Assembly (NCBI GenBank): GCA_030844895.1
Contig: JAUTDX010000158.1
Span: 372,001 to 436,000 of the forward strand
DNA from: Ambrosia x helenae
Taxonomy: Eukaryota; Streptophyta; Magnoliopsida; Asterales; Asteraceae
Reading direction: 5' to 3'
DNA: 64,000 nucleotides
Of this stretch, positions 35,201-45,849 are shown piece after piece. The notes below the pieces were generated by a model. The model saw only the letters and a program-made list of their open reading frames with translations, did not search any database and was not told where the DNA came from. The position numbers and the translations under genes were made by a program. Within the stretch, counting starts at the first letter, position 1. Every line of letters begins with the position of its first letter.

Positions 35201-36987
35201 ACACGAATTCGTGGTCAAAATACCGATTTACATTACGGTACATGTGCAAAAAGGTGGAACAACGAATTGTTTTATAGCTTTGTAAACGGCAAATATGTTG
35301 AGGATGGCAAAACTCGGTTGTTATATGATCCCCCCCATGTAGATCAAAATGGAGAAAATGTTGTGGAACTTAACTATCAGTTTATTAAAAATGGTTTCCA
35401 TCTATCTAGCTATCTAGTTGGAGCTAAGTCACTTAGGCGGGACAAGACAACCCATGAGTTTGAATTGTTTATGCGGTTTGTGAAGATAATGATAACCGGG
35501 AATCGGGTTGATGTTCCCTTTGATCCAGGTGGCTTTGGTCCGAAAGTAAAACTCAAGGACGAGTTTTTTTCGAAGACGGGGAGAATGATGCAGTATTATC
35601 TCCATATTCGAATTTTAAAAGTTTACTTATGTTTATTTTTTATTTATTAGTATATATCTCTAAGGTTGTTAGGTTTTAGTATAAATTAAGGTTTAGGGTT
35701 TATTGTTTAGTTAGTTTTTGGTTGATTTATAAAATAAGAACATTGTTCTTGGAACCTTTGGTTCGATTTATGGTCTTTGATTAATCAATTGTTCTTGAGC
35801 CATTTGATGCGCTTTCGAAACTGCATCAAGTGTGTTTGGGATTGCTTTTTGAAAACAGATTATGCGTTTTGTTGCAGTTAGGGGTGGAGCTGCTTTTAGA
35901 TTATTGCGTTATGGTAACCTATTAAACGCAAATAATATATTTTTATAAGCCTTTCCCAAACACTAAAAACTGATTATTTGCGTTTTCAAAACGCAATAAT
36001 CTAAAAATCCATTTCAAAACTCAACCCCAAACACCCTCTTACTCTAAAGTCTGAACAGCGCTTTTGATTACTTGTAAGATGTTTTCTAGAGTTCGAATGT
36101 GATCAACTTACTCTAAGTCTGAACGGTGCTTTTGATTACTTGTGAGATGTTTTCTATAGTTCGAATGTGATGGACTTACTCTTAGTCTGAACAGTGATTT
36201 TGATTACTTGTGAGATGTTTTCTAGAGTATCGTAGGCGTTCTTTTGTTATTCAGCCGAATATTTGTTTTTTTTTTTTTAAGAATTCTTTATAATATAATT
36301 TAATCTTGTCAACATGTTGCATCATTGTATGTCTTGACAATAAATGCCTTCCAATCTCAGGTACGTTCAAGCTAACCCTTCAGTTTTCAGAAGACTATCC
36401 AAACAAACCACCAACAGTGCGTTTCATTTCTCGAATGTTTCATCCAAACAGTAAGTGGTCATCATCAACTTAATTGAATTGTTCTGTTATCTTTTCATCG
36501 GGATGGAGTGACAGCTCGGAGGCTTGTGTTTGTCTCTGGTAAGGTTAGAGTACATTAATTTTCATGAACCTTATTTCCATGCTCTTTTTGCCGTGTACCA
36601 GTTTATGCAGATGGAAGCATCTGCTTGGACATCCTTCAAAATCAATGGAGTCCGATTTATGATGTTGCTGCTATTCTGACCTCAATTCAGGTTCTTGCAT
36701 GTTTATATTTTCTTGAAATAATTAAAACTTGGTCAGCAGTGTTTGACTTTAATTATATATTTAACCCTTTATTATGAAATCCACTGACATCAGCCCTGTT
36801 TGTATAACTGTATTGTTTTTTCTTGTTCTAAGAAAGTATAGTGCTGATTTGGTTTCAGTCATTGCTCTGCGATCCAAACCCAAACTCACCTGCGAACTCA
36901 GAAGCAGCGCGGTTATTTAGTGAGAATAAGCGCGAGTATAACAGAAAAGTGAGAGAAGTTGTTGAGCAGAGCTGGACTGCTGACTAG
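32223..36987 (+). CDS. UBC2: Ubiquitin-conjugating enzyme E2, RAD6/UBC2 type
   Basis: Five coding exons (32223-32347, 33221-33246, 36361-36450, 36602-36690, 36859-36987) with GT-AG introns and matching phases give 152 residues, the exact length of Arabidopsis UBC1-3 and close to yeast Rad6 without its acidic tail. The protein starts MSTPSRKRLMRDFKRLQQDP, has the HPN motif at 78-80 and the catalytic cysteine in GSICLDIL at residue 88, and ends VVEQSWTAD. The enzyme receives ubiquitin from E1 on Cys88 and passes it on with RING partners: histone H2B monoubiquitination with HUB1/2 and DNA-damage tolerance. The unusually long third intron (3.1 kb) is filled by insertions (34071-36038). The assignment to the UBC1/2/3 clade is firm; which paralogue is not. 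Confidence 0.96.
32480..33001. mobile_element. hAT-type element with ATATCGGT arrays, in UBC intron 1
   Basis: 13-bp perfect terminal inverted repeats CTAAGCAGTTAAT/ATTAACTGCTTAG with 8-bp duplication ACTATCTT (32472-32479, 33002-33009). Both subterminal regions hold many ATATCGGT or ACCGATA copies, more than fifteen in total, the usual layout of hAT transposase-binding sites. No ORF. Confidence 0.85.
34077..34319 (+). repeat. 5' LTR of the 1.75-kb element
   Basis: 243 bp; differs from the 3' LTR at three bases (TATTTATC/TATATATC, GAATATTG/GAACATTG, ATCAAGTG/ATCAATTG). Confidence 0.93.
34346..35650 (+). CDS. Unknown 434-residue ORF of the non-autonomous LTR element
   Basis: The first ATG after the primer-binding site (34346) opens a single frame of 434 codons that fills the interior and stops inside the 3' LTR (35648-35650). 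I do not recognise it: there is no CCHC knuckle, no gag core motif, no DTG/DSG protease site, no RT or integrase motif. It is acidic and aromatic-rich. A 19-residue segment (residues 33-51, ETDSKNVIWDEIVGKEEHP) is repeated at 61-79. A TCAK motif occurs twice in the second half. The C-terminus (LKDEFFSKTGRMM) running into the LTR recalls the tails of Ty3/gypsy polyproteins, suggesting that an original pol end was kept while the rest was replaced. Possibilities are a highly diverged gag, a captured host sequence, or a new accessory protein. Its intact frame in a young element argues it is, or was until recently, under selection or of recent origin. Confidence 0.6.
   Translation: MALRETNYVFSRRIADRGNDKIMFDSQDRKIQETDSKNVIWDEIVGKEEHPEFYDGYKFLETDSEAFIRDENYGKEEYPGNCRVIYPSPPCFDEYRDEDWYSWVTGGARKLLGDELAVKSLKADGSVQVTIDESGKFVTDEINISYIKNSVGCDESHNMVAMGGGAPDWEVPVFRQSIDESWNFEFQKVSHPTNSGFSIGSDFKIIYKKISVDKKVIYDNFGVVDKFTNEKMPNNVENFNSNGDNPIHGWNTCAKMGHRQESGPQFMYIASVAKTQDTSFVGLTATRIRGQNTDLHYGTCAKRWNNELFYSFVNGKYVEDGKTRLLYDPPHVDQNGENVVELNYQFIKNGFHLSSYLVGAKSLRRDKTTHEFELFMRFVKIMITGNRVDVPFDPGGFGPKVKLKDEFFSKTGRMMQYYLHIRILKVYLCLFFIY
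35586..35828 (+). repeat. 3' LTR of the 1.75-kb element
   Basis: Direct repeat of 34077-34319; includes the last codons and stop of the unknown ORF. Confidence 0.93.
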
Positions 36988-39240
36988 GATAATATGACGT
37001 TGCTTGGTTCATGTCTCCGCCACTTGTGGTCTGTACTATTCGTGATCTGAGAACCGCTGTAATAACGAGTGTTGTGGGAACTATGTTGGTTTGAAAGTCA
37101 TAAGCGTCTGTTACCTTATAAGTAATGACAATTATTCTATTTCTAAATGAACTTGGTTTGATGAAAACTTGGGTTGTTCATAACTTCATATACAGGGTCG
37201 GTCTCTCTCATATATGTTAGTTATTTCTTACATTTTTTAGTTAATTTTAGTTTTTGTAAATTATATTCTTTACGTACAAATATGAAATATGGATGTGCTT
37301 ATTTTATTTGATAGGGAAAGGTATATAACGTCTTATTAAGAAGAATGAATGGGCAATGATGTGACACACTAACCAACCTCTAGCTGTCTTTGTTTCATTC
37401 TTTAAATAATCATGTACCCACCACTCATACTATATCCTTTGAAGTAAATATATCTATACAATCTTTTATGAATATATATTCGTGTGTGAATCATTTTATT
37501 AAATCATTTCAATACATCATGTTAATAACTAGTTAACTATGAATAAATGCATTTGCAACATAAGATACCCCATGTTAACTATGTCAAAAATATATATTGA
37601 AACATGTTTTACGTCGATATGTATCAGTTCAGTACTAGCAGTATAAAATACCAAAAAATGCGGAAATTGACTACTAACGAAACAAAAAATCCTAGAAATA
37701 ATTACAAACATTTTGTAAGGAATCATGTGCAAAAGTCGTGTTTACGACATAAAAAATACTTTAATTTGGATACAATAATGCTATCAATAAAATTTACATC
37801 AAAATGTTGAAAACAACATAATTGTGCGTACATTGCTCTTTGAAAAAATGGCGAAGAAAATTTATTAGACTAAAGGTAAAATTAAATGATAAATAAAATA
37901 TCATATATGAGTCAATATACACAAAGCTATGGTCTTTAAAACTAATCTATATAAGAACATATCTAGTTCAAGCCACTATCCAATCATAATTTGACAACAC
38001 TTACACACTTGCTATTTTGGTTAGTAAATGCAATCAAGTACCCCTTAGAAAATATCATGACTTATATAAACATAAATTAAGTTTGTAATCAACTAATCAT
38101 CATGTTTGTTGAAAATAATAATATTACTTGCTTAAATATTAATCATCATTAAGCAATTATACAACTTTACTTATTATTACCAAACTGTATTCGGATATAT
38201 TAACATGAGTGTTTTATTTACCGATCGATGGTTAGTAATTTTCAAAGTGTAACCTCATTGATAAATGATAACCAACTTTTTTGGTCATAGATAGGGAGGT
38301 TGGAAACATATGTAAAAGAAACTATAACCAGTCATTTGTCAAATTCGTTGGTCATTAATTTGGATTAACGTATGACCAAACATTTACATGGACGGATAGT
38401 AAAAAAGTTTCATTAGTTGTGATTTAATGTGGTAAATGTCATGAGTTACATGGGCTGAATATTCTGGTATCTTCTCATCTTTTTATTTTTATTTTTTATC
38501 TTTCCATTATCTTCTCAAACTCTATTTAATCTCTTATCCTCTCTTCAATTTCTTCACTAGCGCTATCATATAGAAAACTAAATCGTCACCAACGCTTTTT
38601 GGAGGTTTGGGGTTTTGAAGAAGGCAATTAATCTGTAGTGATAGAATCGTCATTTTGGACCCGCTTTATAAATGAGAGAATTGTTGCATTCAGATCTATA
38701 CGTTTGGACATGAAAACTACACATATAAAGGCTAGATATAAGGTAAGATTTTATTTACTTTTAACAATGTTGTGAACTACACATGATCATTCAATAGTTT
38801 AGAAAGCTACACATGTGTTCACTATATAAGGAGATCGTATACATCTAAAAAGAAATCTAAAAAACACGTCAACAATACTATTACAAAAATATCACTTTAA
38901 CTTTATAGCTTTTCCTTCACATGTGTAAATATGTGCATTAGTGCTGATATAATCACAACCACATGTGTTAATATGTCATATTAAAAAAAAAAAAAACTTA
39001 TGTAACTATAAAATTATTAAACCTTAAACATGTATTTAATTTAAAATTATTTTATTCGCAGTAAAACAAAAAAAGAAAAAAAAAAAACGATCCCCTTTGT
39101 TGTTCCAGTAACCTTTAGCAAAAGACTGTGACTGTGAGAGTGAGAGTGAAGCTGAATACAGACAGACAGATAGATACACATACAATATACATATAGATAT
39201 AGTAAGAGAAAGTAGAAAGGGGTCCATGTTCCTCAACCGC
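36988..39240. other. UBC 3' UTR followed by AT-rich intergenic DNA
   Basis: About 36988-37180 is presumably UBC 3' UTR. The remainder to 39240 has no recognisable gene or element; short ORFs on both strands overlap each other and lack domains. A GAGAGTGAGAGTGAAG/GACAGACAGATAGATA low-complexity part at 39130-39180 probably belongs to the IQD promoter or leader. Confidence 0.45.
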
Positions 39241-39985
39241 ATGACATCCAATTGAAGGTAGCACCATCACCATCTCTATCTTCACTGTGTTTTCCAACTT
39301 CTTCTCTGTCGTCTCACTCACTCTCTCCTTCCATTTCAGTTCAACTTATTAGGGTTTTTCACAGCCATTTCCTTTTCAGGTACATTTCCAGATCTCAACC
39401 ACCTTTCTCTCAATCCCTACCTTATACCACACCTCTTTTTTTTTTTAATTATAATTATACAGTCATACATTTAATACAGATCTCACCTTCATTTCCATAC
39501 ATTTCTCGTTAATCGATGACTATTATGTTGTGTGTTGTATTTGCATTTTGCAACTGCTTTTTAGATATTATTCGTGTGATTTTGTTAACTTGTTATATGT
39601 ATTCTACCTACTACTGAATCAAAATTTATTATATTAGGCATGTTTTTGTTTTCATTGTTTTTTTTATCTGTTCTTAATAGATCCAATTGTAGCTGTAAAT
39701 GTGTAGATTCCGCTTTCCTTTGTCGGCGGCATAACCACTTTAATTTAAACTTTAATAAATATATAGATGCAAAATGGAATTAAATTAGAAATTTAGAACA
39801 ATGACACTTTGTGTTGATTTAAGTAAACAAGGTTAGTGTATGTAGGAATGATATTATCTTCGTTTATTGATTTATTATATTTTTGCGTTTAGTTTCGTTC
39901 CCTGTAGTTTAGTTGAAAGTTCAATTTTGGGATCATGCAGAGGATTTAAAGGTGTGTCGTTTCTAGCAGCGGCCGATAGTTGATA
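39241..39985 (+). promoter_or_regulatory. Leader (5' UTR) of the IQD gene with probable intron
   Basis: A pyrimidine-rich leader (CCATCACCATCTCTATCTTC) runs to a donor TTTTCAG/GTACAT at about 39379. A likely acceptor GATCATGCAG/AGG lies near 39940, leaving about 45 nt before the ATG. Inferred from splice signals only. Confidence 0.5.
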
Positions 39986-42900
39986 ATGGGGAAGTCTCCT
40001 GGAAAATGGATCAAGACGGTGTTTTTCGGGAAGAAGTCATCAAAATCTAATATCTCAAAAGTAAGGAAAAAAAAAACTACTTATCGCAGAAGTATACGAA
40101 CAATTTTTATTTTTTTATTTTTGTGACTGACGAAGTAAGTAGTGGTTTCATTTCATCCTAATGTTATGTTATTTTTTAAAGGACGTTACCTCGGAATTCA
40201 AGACATCAATAACTGGTAAGGCAGCATCAAAGGATTATGATGCTGATTCAATGGTTATCTCTAGCCCGGTGCGCCCTGTCATTGTTTCAAGTGGAGAGCG
40301 TGCAGAACTGGAAAAGAGCTCCAGTGCCAGCTTGTTGCAGGATACAGCTGAAGATGTGCAAAATCCCATGGAGTTAACTGCGGTTACTGGTGAAGAGTTA
40401 GTCAGGCTAGAGCAGGCTGCCAGAAAAGTGCAGGCTGCTTTCAGGGGTTACTTGGTAATATAATTGAGCTTGATTAATTTCGTTTTTTCAAGTTTTAACA
40501 GGATATGCTGAATGTTTAAAATTTAATTTGTTAACTTAGTGTTATTTTCTTATAACTCTATTTGATTGGCAAATGGCAGTTCATAATACCCTGAGTGATG
40601 TACAATGGCAATTCTATTTTACTTTCTTTGCCGCTGGAGTTTCGGAACACTATAAAAAGACATGCTTCCCACCTTATTTATTTGTTTAGGTTTTAGAGTT
40701 ATTTAAGGAAACATGATTTAGATATTTTAGGTGATTTTTAGCTGTAATTCTTGTTTTCATTATTGTAAGACAACGATTTTAGTGCAGACATGTAATCTCA
40801 ATGTCAGGCAAAACTTATCCCAAGTCCTAACAAGGATAGGTCAGGGGCTCGAATCTTTTACAATATGGCACAAGTTAAAGTTACTTTTGTCTAGTTATTA
40901 TTCTTATTAAAGATGTGGTTGGTGATATCTCTTTATCTTATCATATTCATGTTTCCCTTTGTTAATTGTTATTCAATTATCTATAGTGTTATTTTTGGTG
41001 TAGATATGAACACAGTTTCTTAATATTAAACATAAAGATCTATTTACTGCCTACTGGAACTGAATGCATTTCATAAAATGTCTGTAGTTCATATTAGTTC
41101 CTGATTGTTTGATCGGATTGACCATCCAATATTCTTCTTTGGTATCAAGGAACATTGTTCTACACTTCTACTTTATGTCCATTTCTCTTATTCGTTTATT
41201 TTTAAAATTTTCTGTGATAAAAAAATGATTACATTTCAACCGTCAATGAGATTCTAGTGAAACATTTTTGCATAATGAAGATATTGTGTCATGCGTTGCA
41301 TGTTTGACATGTTGAAATTGGCATCCACTGTCTCTTCTTTTATTTCTTACATTCCATAATTTTTTTATAGCTATGCGATATGAACCTGTGTATTATAAAT
41401 TTATAATTGTGTTTTGGCATTACTTGTGAAGGCCCGGAGAGCATTTTGGGCCCTCAAGGGCATCATAAGGCTTCAAGCTCTAGTTCGTGGCCACTTAGTT
41501 AGGAGACAGGCTATTGCTACTTTGAGCTGCATGCGTGCAATTATTGAGTTCCAGGCTTTAGCTCGTGGCCGAAGGGTCAGACTTTCCAATGGTCAACTTA
41601 TAAAACACACTCCCAGAGGATCTGTGGTAATATCTTTTTCCTCATCATTTTTCATCTGCTGTCGACAAATATCTACCACGTGTGTTTTTGTCTTTATCAG
41701 CTGTGCTGACTTTTGCATTAATGAAACTTGGACTTTTTTCTTATGCTTGTTTGATTAGGTTAAGAAACCAGCAGACTTGCTTGGAACGTCCATCCGAATA
41801 GAGAAGCTATCGACAAATGTATTTGCCACTAAGGTATGCACACATATTTATTTAAATATAATGTAACATTTCTGGAAGTTGACTGATGATTTGTTTCTTA
41901 TTTCTAGCTTGTTGCTTCATCTCACACTACCACACCATTAACCATCCAGTACGAACCAGTCGAACCAAATTCAGTGAGAAGCTGGCTCACACGATGGTCA
42001 TCTTCAAACTTCTGGGAGCCACTACCCCAACCAAAACAACTACCTGATGCAAAACCTAAAAGAAAACAGCCTAAATTACAAACTGAAGAAACTGAAAGCG
42101 GAACCGGGAGACCAAAAAGAAGTGTTCGCAGAATTCCTGCACCAAATAATGATAATAACAGTCTCTCGAATTCCGTAGAAAACGAAAAATCTAGGCGCAC
42201 GGTGAGGAAAGTCAACCACCAAGCAGACTCTGGTCAAGGTCAAGACCAATCTATTACTGAACTTGAAAAAGTCAAACGCAACTTAAGAAAAATATCTGTA
42301 TCCACCTCTAAACCTCCTGAGAAATCAGAAATAGACCCTGAAAAAACTTCGCCTGGTTTGAATAAAGTCTCAGTCTCACCTACTCCAGACATTTCAGAGA
42401 AAAACAATGGTTCAATAAACAGTTCATATGTTGAGAGCGATAAACAGCCTGAACCCGAGCCCCAGCCCCACCCTGAGCCCAAGCCTGAGCCAGAAGAACC
42501 ACCAGCTCAAGTTCAAGCTCCAGATGATAAAGTACTTGATCAACCTCCCAGCGAGCTACCATCCCTAGAAACCAACGGTAAACATGATATGGAACCACCT
42601 GCAAATGTGGAGTTAAATGGGAAGGAAAATCAGAAAGCAAGGAGAAGAAAATCATTACCAGCAAAACAAGAATACCATGAGAGTGTAACACCGAAGACAC
42701 CCACCTTGCCAAGCTACATGGCGGCCACTGAGTCAGCAAAGGCCAAACTTAGAGCACAAGCTGCGGCAAGGGCAGCAGAAGAAGGCGGTGAAGATGGTTT
42801 GACTAGGCGGCAATCTCTATCATCCTCCACTGGTAAACCGATGTTGCATTCACCACGTGTTCAGAAGCCTTTACATTCCAATGGCAAAGGAGGGACTAAA

Positions 42901-43043
42901 CCTAACAAATCCCAGATTACACCTAGAGATGGTACGTAAAGCTATTACTATAATTTTCTACTTAAGATAATTGATTGGTTAATTAATTATATCATACGCG
43001 TTTTGTTTTAGAAAAAGTGATCCAAACAGGGTGGAGGAGGTGA
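39986..43043 (+). CDS. IQ-domain (IQD) calmodulin-binding protein, IQD31/32-like
   Basis: Six exons (39986-40060, 40182-40454, 41432-41626, 41759-41833, 41908-42931, 43012-43043), GT-AG with consistent phases, encode 557 residues. MGKSPGKWIKTVFFGKKSSK is the typical IQD start. The IQ67 region at about residues 100-170 has tandem IQ motifs (AARKVQAAFRGYLARRAFWA, GIIRLQALVRGHLVRRQ, FQALARGRRVRLS) split by an intron at the conserved place. These bind calmodulin; IQD proteins act as scaffolds on microtubules, plasma membrane or nucleus. The C-terminal DUF4005 is seen as PSYMAATESAKAKLRAQAAA near residue 475. Between them is a low-complexity linker with a PEPEPQPHPEPKPEPEEPP stretch near residue 390. 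The protein is strongly basic in the N- and C-terminal parts. The IQD28-32 group is inferred from the start, length and DUF4005; the exact orthologue is not claimed. Confidence 0.93.
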
Positions 43044-43407
43044 TTGCAGGAATCAGTTGCAGCAACTTGGGTATGGTTGTTATTGTGTTGTGCTACATTG
43101 TTAGGTATTAAAATATAACTGATGTCTGTCTGTTTGTTTGTTTTTGTTTGTTGTGATCATTTTCTTTTTGTTTAAGGAGGGAGGGTGTTATAGCCAGTCA
43201 GTGTTATAAATGTATAGTTATAAACCTAAAGTGTGTTGTTTTGTGTTATTATTAAGATACATAACTTCCTTTACATGGTCAGCCAATTGGTTGTCTTTTG
43301 AATCTATATTGTGATTTTCCTGCACTGTCAGTCATTGAACTATCCGTAACAAAAAAATATATTTAGGGGTGGCTAAAAGTAACCCCATGTGAGGGAAATT
43401 ACTTTTA
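43044..43407 (+). other. IQD 3' UTR and short intergenic stretch
   Basis: TTTG-rich UTR sequence (TGTTTGTTTGTTTTTGTTTG) and no further gene. Confidence 0.5.
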
Positions 43408-43650
43408 ACTAGTAGATTGCACCTATGCTACGCACGGGGATATACACGGCTCACGGCTGTGCCCACCGCCACCACTCCCTCCCTTGTGTCCTCCGCCACC
43501 ACTCCCACATCACCCCTTGCTTCCTCCATCACCACTCCCACCTCACCCCTTGCTTCCTCCACCACCACTCCCACCTCCTCCCTTGCTGACTCCACCTCTG
43601 CCCCCACTACCTTTACTGTTCCCGCCATGTCCACCACCTCCGTTTGACGG
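43408..43650. repeat. Helitron-like 3' hairpin next to a CCACC minisatellite
   Basis: ACTAGTAGATTGCACCTATG then CTACGCACGGGG (from about 43408) is the reverse complement of a degenerate Helitron-type 3' end (hairpin plus CTAGT). It is followed by a minisatellite of about 33-36-bp units (ACCACTCCCACCTCACCCCT, TGCTTCCTCC) at about 43486-43600, which creates Thr/Ser/Pro-rich ORFs in several frames that are not genes. Confidence 0.5.
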
Positions 43651-43716
43651 GTTTTGTTTGAAGATGTAAAGCAAAAGAAAAAACAACGATTCCGACTATC
43701 CGTTGACCAGGGGCGG

Positions 43717-43884
43717 ATTTTCGAAGCAAGGAAGAACAAAAAGCTAATAATATGTGTGCTATTGAAAGAAGAAGAATGATGGCACCATCGTAAATCTTGG
43801 ATTTTCGAAGCAAGGAAGAACAAAAAGCTAATAATATGTGTGCTATTGAAAGAAGAAAAAGAATGATGACACCATCGTAAATAA
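43717..43884 (+). repeat. 84-bp tandem duplication
   Basis: ATTTTCGAAGCAAGGAAGAA starts at 43717 and again at 43801; both units end near CACCATCGTAAAT and differ by a few bases. Non-coding. Confidence 0.85.
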
Positions 43885-44669
43885 GATTCGAAATCTGTCC
43901 AAAAGAAAAAAAAAAAGACAAATAGAAAAAGGACAAAAGAGTTACTGTTGCCTAAGGTGTTTCAAATTAATATATAGAGGACTCCACAAAGTATGTAAAA
44001 GATGAAAGGGGTACATTTAACAACATTCATTTACGGTACCAGAAGATGAAGTTGTTCAAAGAAAAATAACTTGTTATTTATCTAAAGAAAGTCGTTTTGG
44101 ATTTATTATATTTTAAACATGTTGAATTGGTAGCACAAAATCAAAATATATGAGCTACTTACAAAAGGCTAGAAGACGAAAATAGGTGGTGTGAGAGCAA
44201 CCTAATCCATTTTAGGCTTTTAGCCCTTTTGTAAAGAAAAACATAATTTGAAACATTAAATAACCCTTCTACTACGGACATCTTTTTAATTACTTCTTAG
44301 CTCTAGGTGTGACACGTCTAGCCGTTCTTTGGAGCTCAATAAAACTAGAACTTAAAGTTTCTTTGCCTTACTGCGCCCTATAAAAAAATCGGAAAGGGTG
44401 AGGTGAGATTGCCGCAAAAAAAAAAAAAAATAAAAATAAAAATAAAAGAAAAGATAGAAAGTATGAATGTTAAAAGGCATATGAAACCCTATTCGGGTAT
44501 AAAACCGATTATGATATTAATTTCGAAAAGTTTATATGCTTGGAAAGGGTATGTTGTTAGGTATACCCGAACATGTTTACTTGTATAGATAAGAGATAAA
44601 ATATAAAGGAATCTTAACGTCTTAACGTACAAAGTGTACGAAGTGGATATACAGGCTGCTTAATTTTGA
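43885..44669. other. Non-coding AT-rich stretch
   Basis: No gene. An A-rich (AAAAATAAAAATAAAA) run lies at about 44416-44450. Confidence 0.45.
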
Positions 44670-45813
44670 TTTTTAAGTTACGTAATTTGTTAAAATTATT
44701 ATTAATCATGCGTATTTTTAATTTTGGGTATTTTTTTTATTAATGCGTAATTTGAAAAAAAAAAAAAAAAAAAAACAATTTGGGTGAATCGTGAAAATAC
44801 AATTTTGAATCATGCCTCATTTTGAATCAGGCAAAAACAATGTTGGTGAGTTTTCTATTCATGCGTGATTTTAAATTTGTGTTTGCGTAATTTTGAATTC
44901 TACCTACGTACGTTTCGTAGATAAAAACACTTTGTATGTTAACTCACACCGATATTAGTATATTAAACAATCTAAAAAAATAGTATCTTGGATTTGTTAG
45001 AGCTTAAAATTAGAGTGAAGTCTTATTTGAGTCCCTGTGGTTTGCTTATTTTAACTACTTGGGTCCAAAATCAAAACTTGTCTCGGTCTGAGTCCTTAAA
45101 GTTTCTAATCTTAACTTCTTGAGTTCAAAAGATAACCTCTGTTAGATTTTCTTAGTTAAATTTTGTGAAATGACTTAAATGCCCCTTGTTTATATTTTTG
45201 TTTCTTTATTAATTAATTAATTTAATCACTATACAATCGAAGTGTAACTATATGTTTCTTTAAAATGCACACACACAACCCCCTCTTCTCTCCCAACTGC
45301 CACCACTCCACAACTGCCCTACAACCACACCGCTTGAACCACTACCATTCTAGTAAACCCTCAACCCCATCAAACTTCATTATGACCAGATGAAACCATC
45401 ACCCTAACCACTAATCTACCACCTTCACCCCTCCAGCCACCACCGAACATCACCACCCTCAAACCACCATCAACAGCTTTCAAAACCACCACCGTTGCAT
45501 TGTTCGTCACCAATATCCAGCTTCTTATAATCTTATCACCATCCCACCACCACTAAACACAACCAACTTCAACATCACCACTGTGGTCGTCACCTACCAA
45601 AGCCATCAACCTGCAACCACCAGGGATTCAACCCAAGCCAACAAAATCACAAATGAACCCTAACCCTAAATCACAGCTGAACCCTAACCCCAAATCACAG
45701 CTGAACCCTAACCTCATACCACCGCCATTGCACATCCGCACCTGAGTTACAGAAATTCGAATAAAGAGAATGGGAGGTGAGCTGTTGAACTATGGTGGTT
45801 GTTTTGGTGTTTC

Positions 45814-45849
<36 letters not shown>

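Larger units (their letters stand above)
34077..35828 (+). mobile_element. Young 1.75-kb LTR retrotransposon, non-autonomous, with one long unknown ORF
   Basis: Identical-length 243-bp LTRs (34077-34319, 35586-35828) differ at three positions only, begin TGATGCAG and end CTGCATCA, and are flanked by the 5-bp duplication AGTGT (34072-34076, 35829-35833). TGGTATCAGAGC (34322-34333) is an exact initiator-tRNA-Met primer-binding site, and GACGGGGAGAA before the 3' LTR is the polypurine tract. There is no gag, protease, RT or integrase. It must have been moved by another element's proteins. It sits in the left end of the MITE at 34071-36038, inside UBC intron 3. Confidence 0.93.
34071..36038. mobile_element. 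PIF/Harbinger-type MITE, itself interrupted by an LTR element
   Basis: The left end GAGTGTGTTTGGG (34071-34076 continuing at 35834) and right end CCCCAAACACCCTC are inverted and flanked by TTA (34068-34070, 36039-36041). Without the LTR element and its duplicated 5 bp it is about 211 bp. An internal pair around GATTATTGCGTT and AACGCAATAATC gives a hairpin. Confidence 0.8.
33924..36235 (+). repeat. About 62-64 bp tandem repeat in UBC intron 3, split by insertions
   Basis: Units of the form TTACTCTTAGTCTGAACAGT...GATTACTTGTGAGATGTTTT...GAGTTCGAATGTGATC recur twice before the insertion (33924-34070) and three times after it (36039-36235). The break point is exactly the TTA duplicated by the MITE. 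Confidence 0.85.

Noticed and set aside
43417..43669. Thr/Ser/Pro-rich ORFs
   Set aside because: Produced by a CCACC minisatellite in several frames at once; no start context or conserved features.
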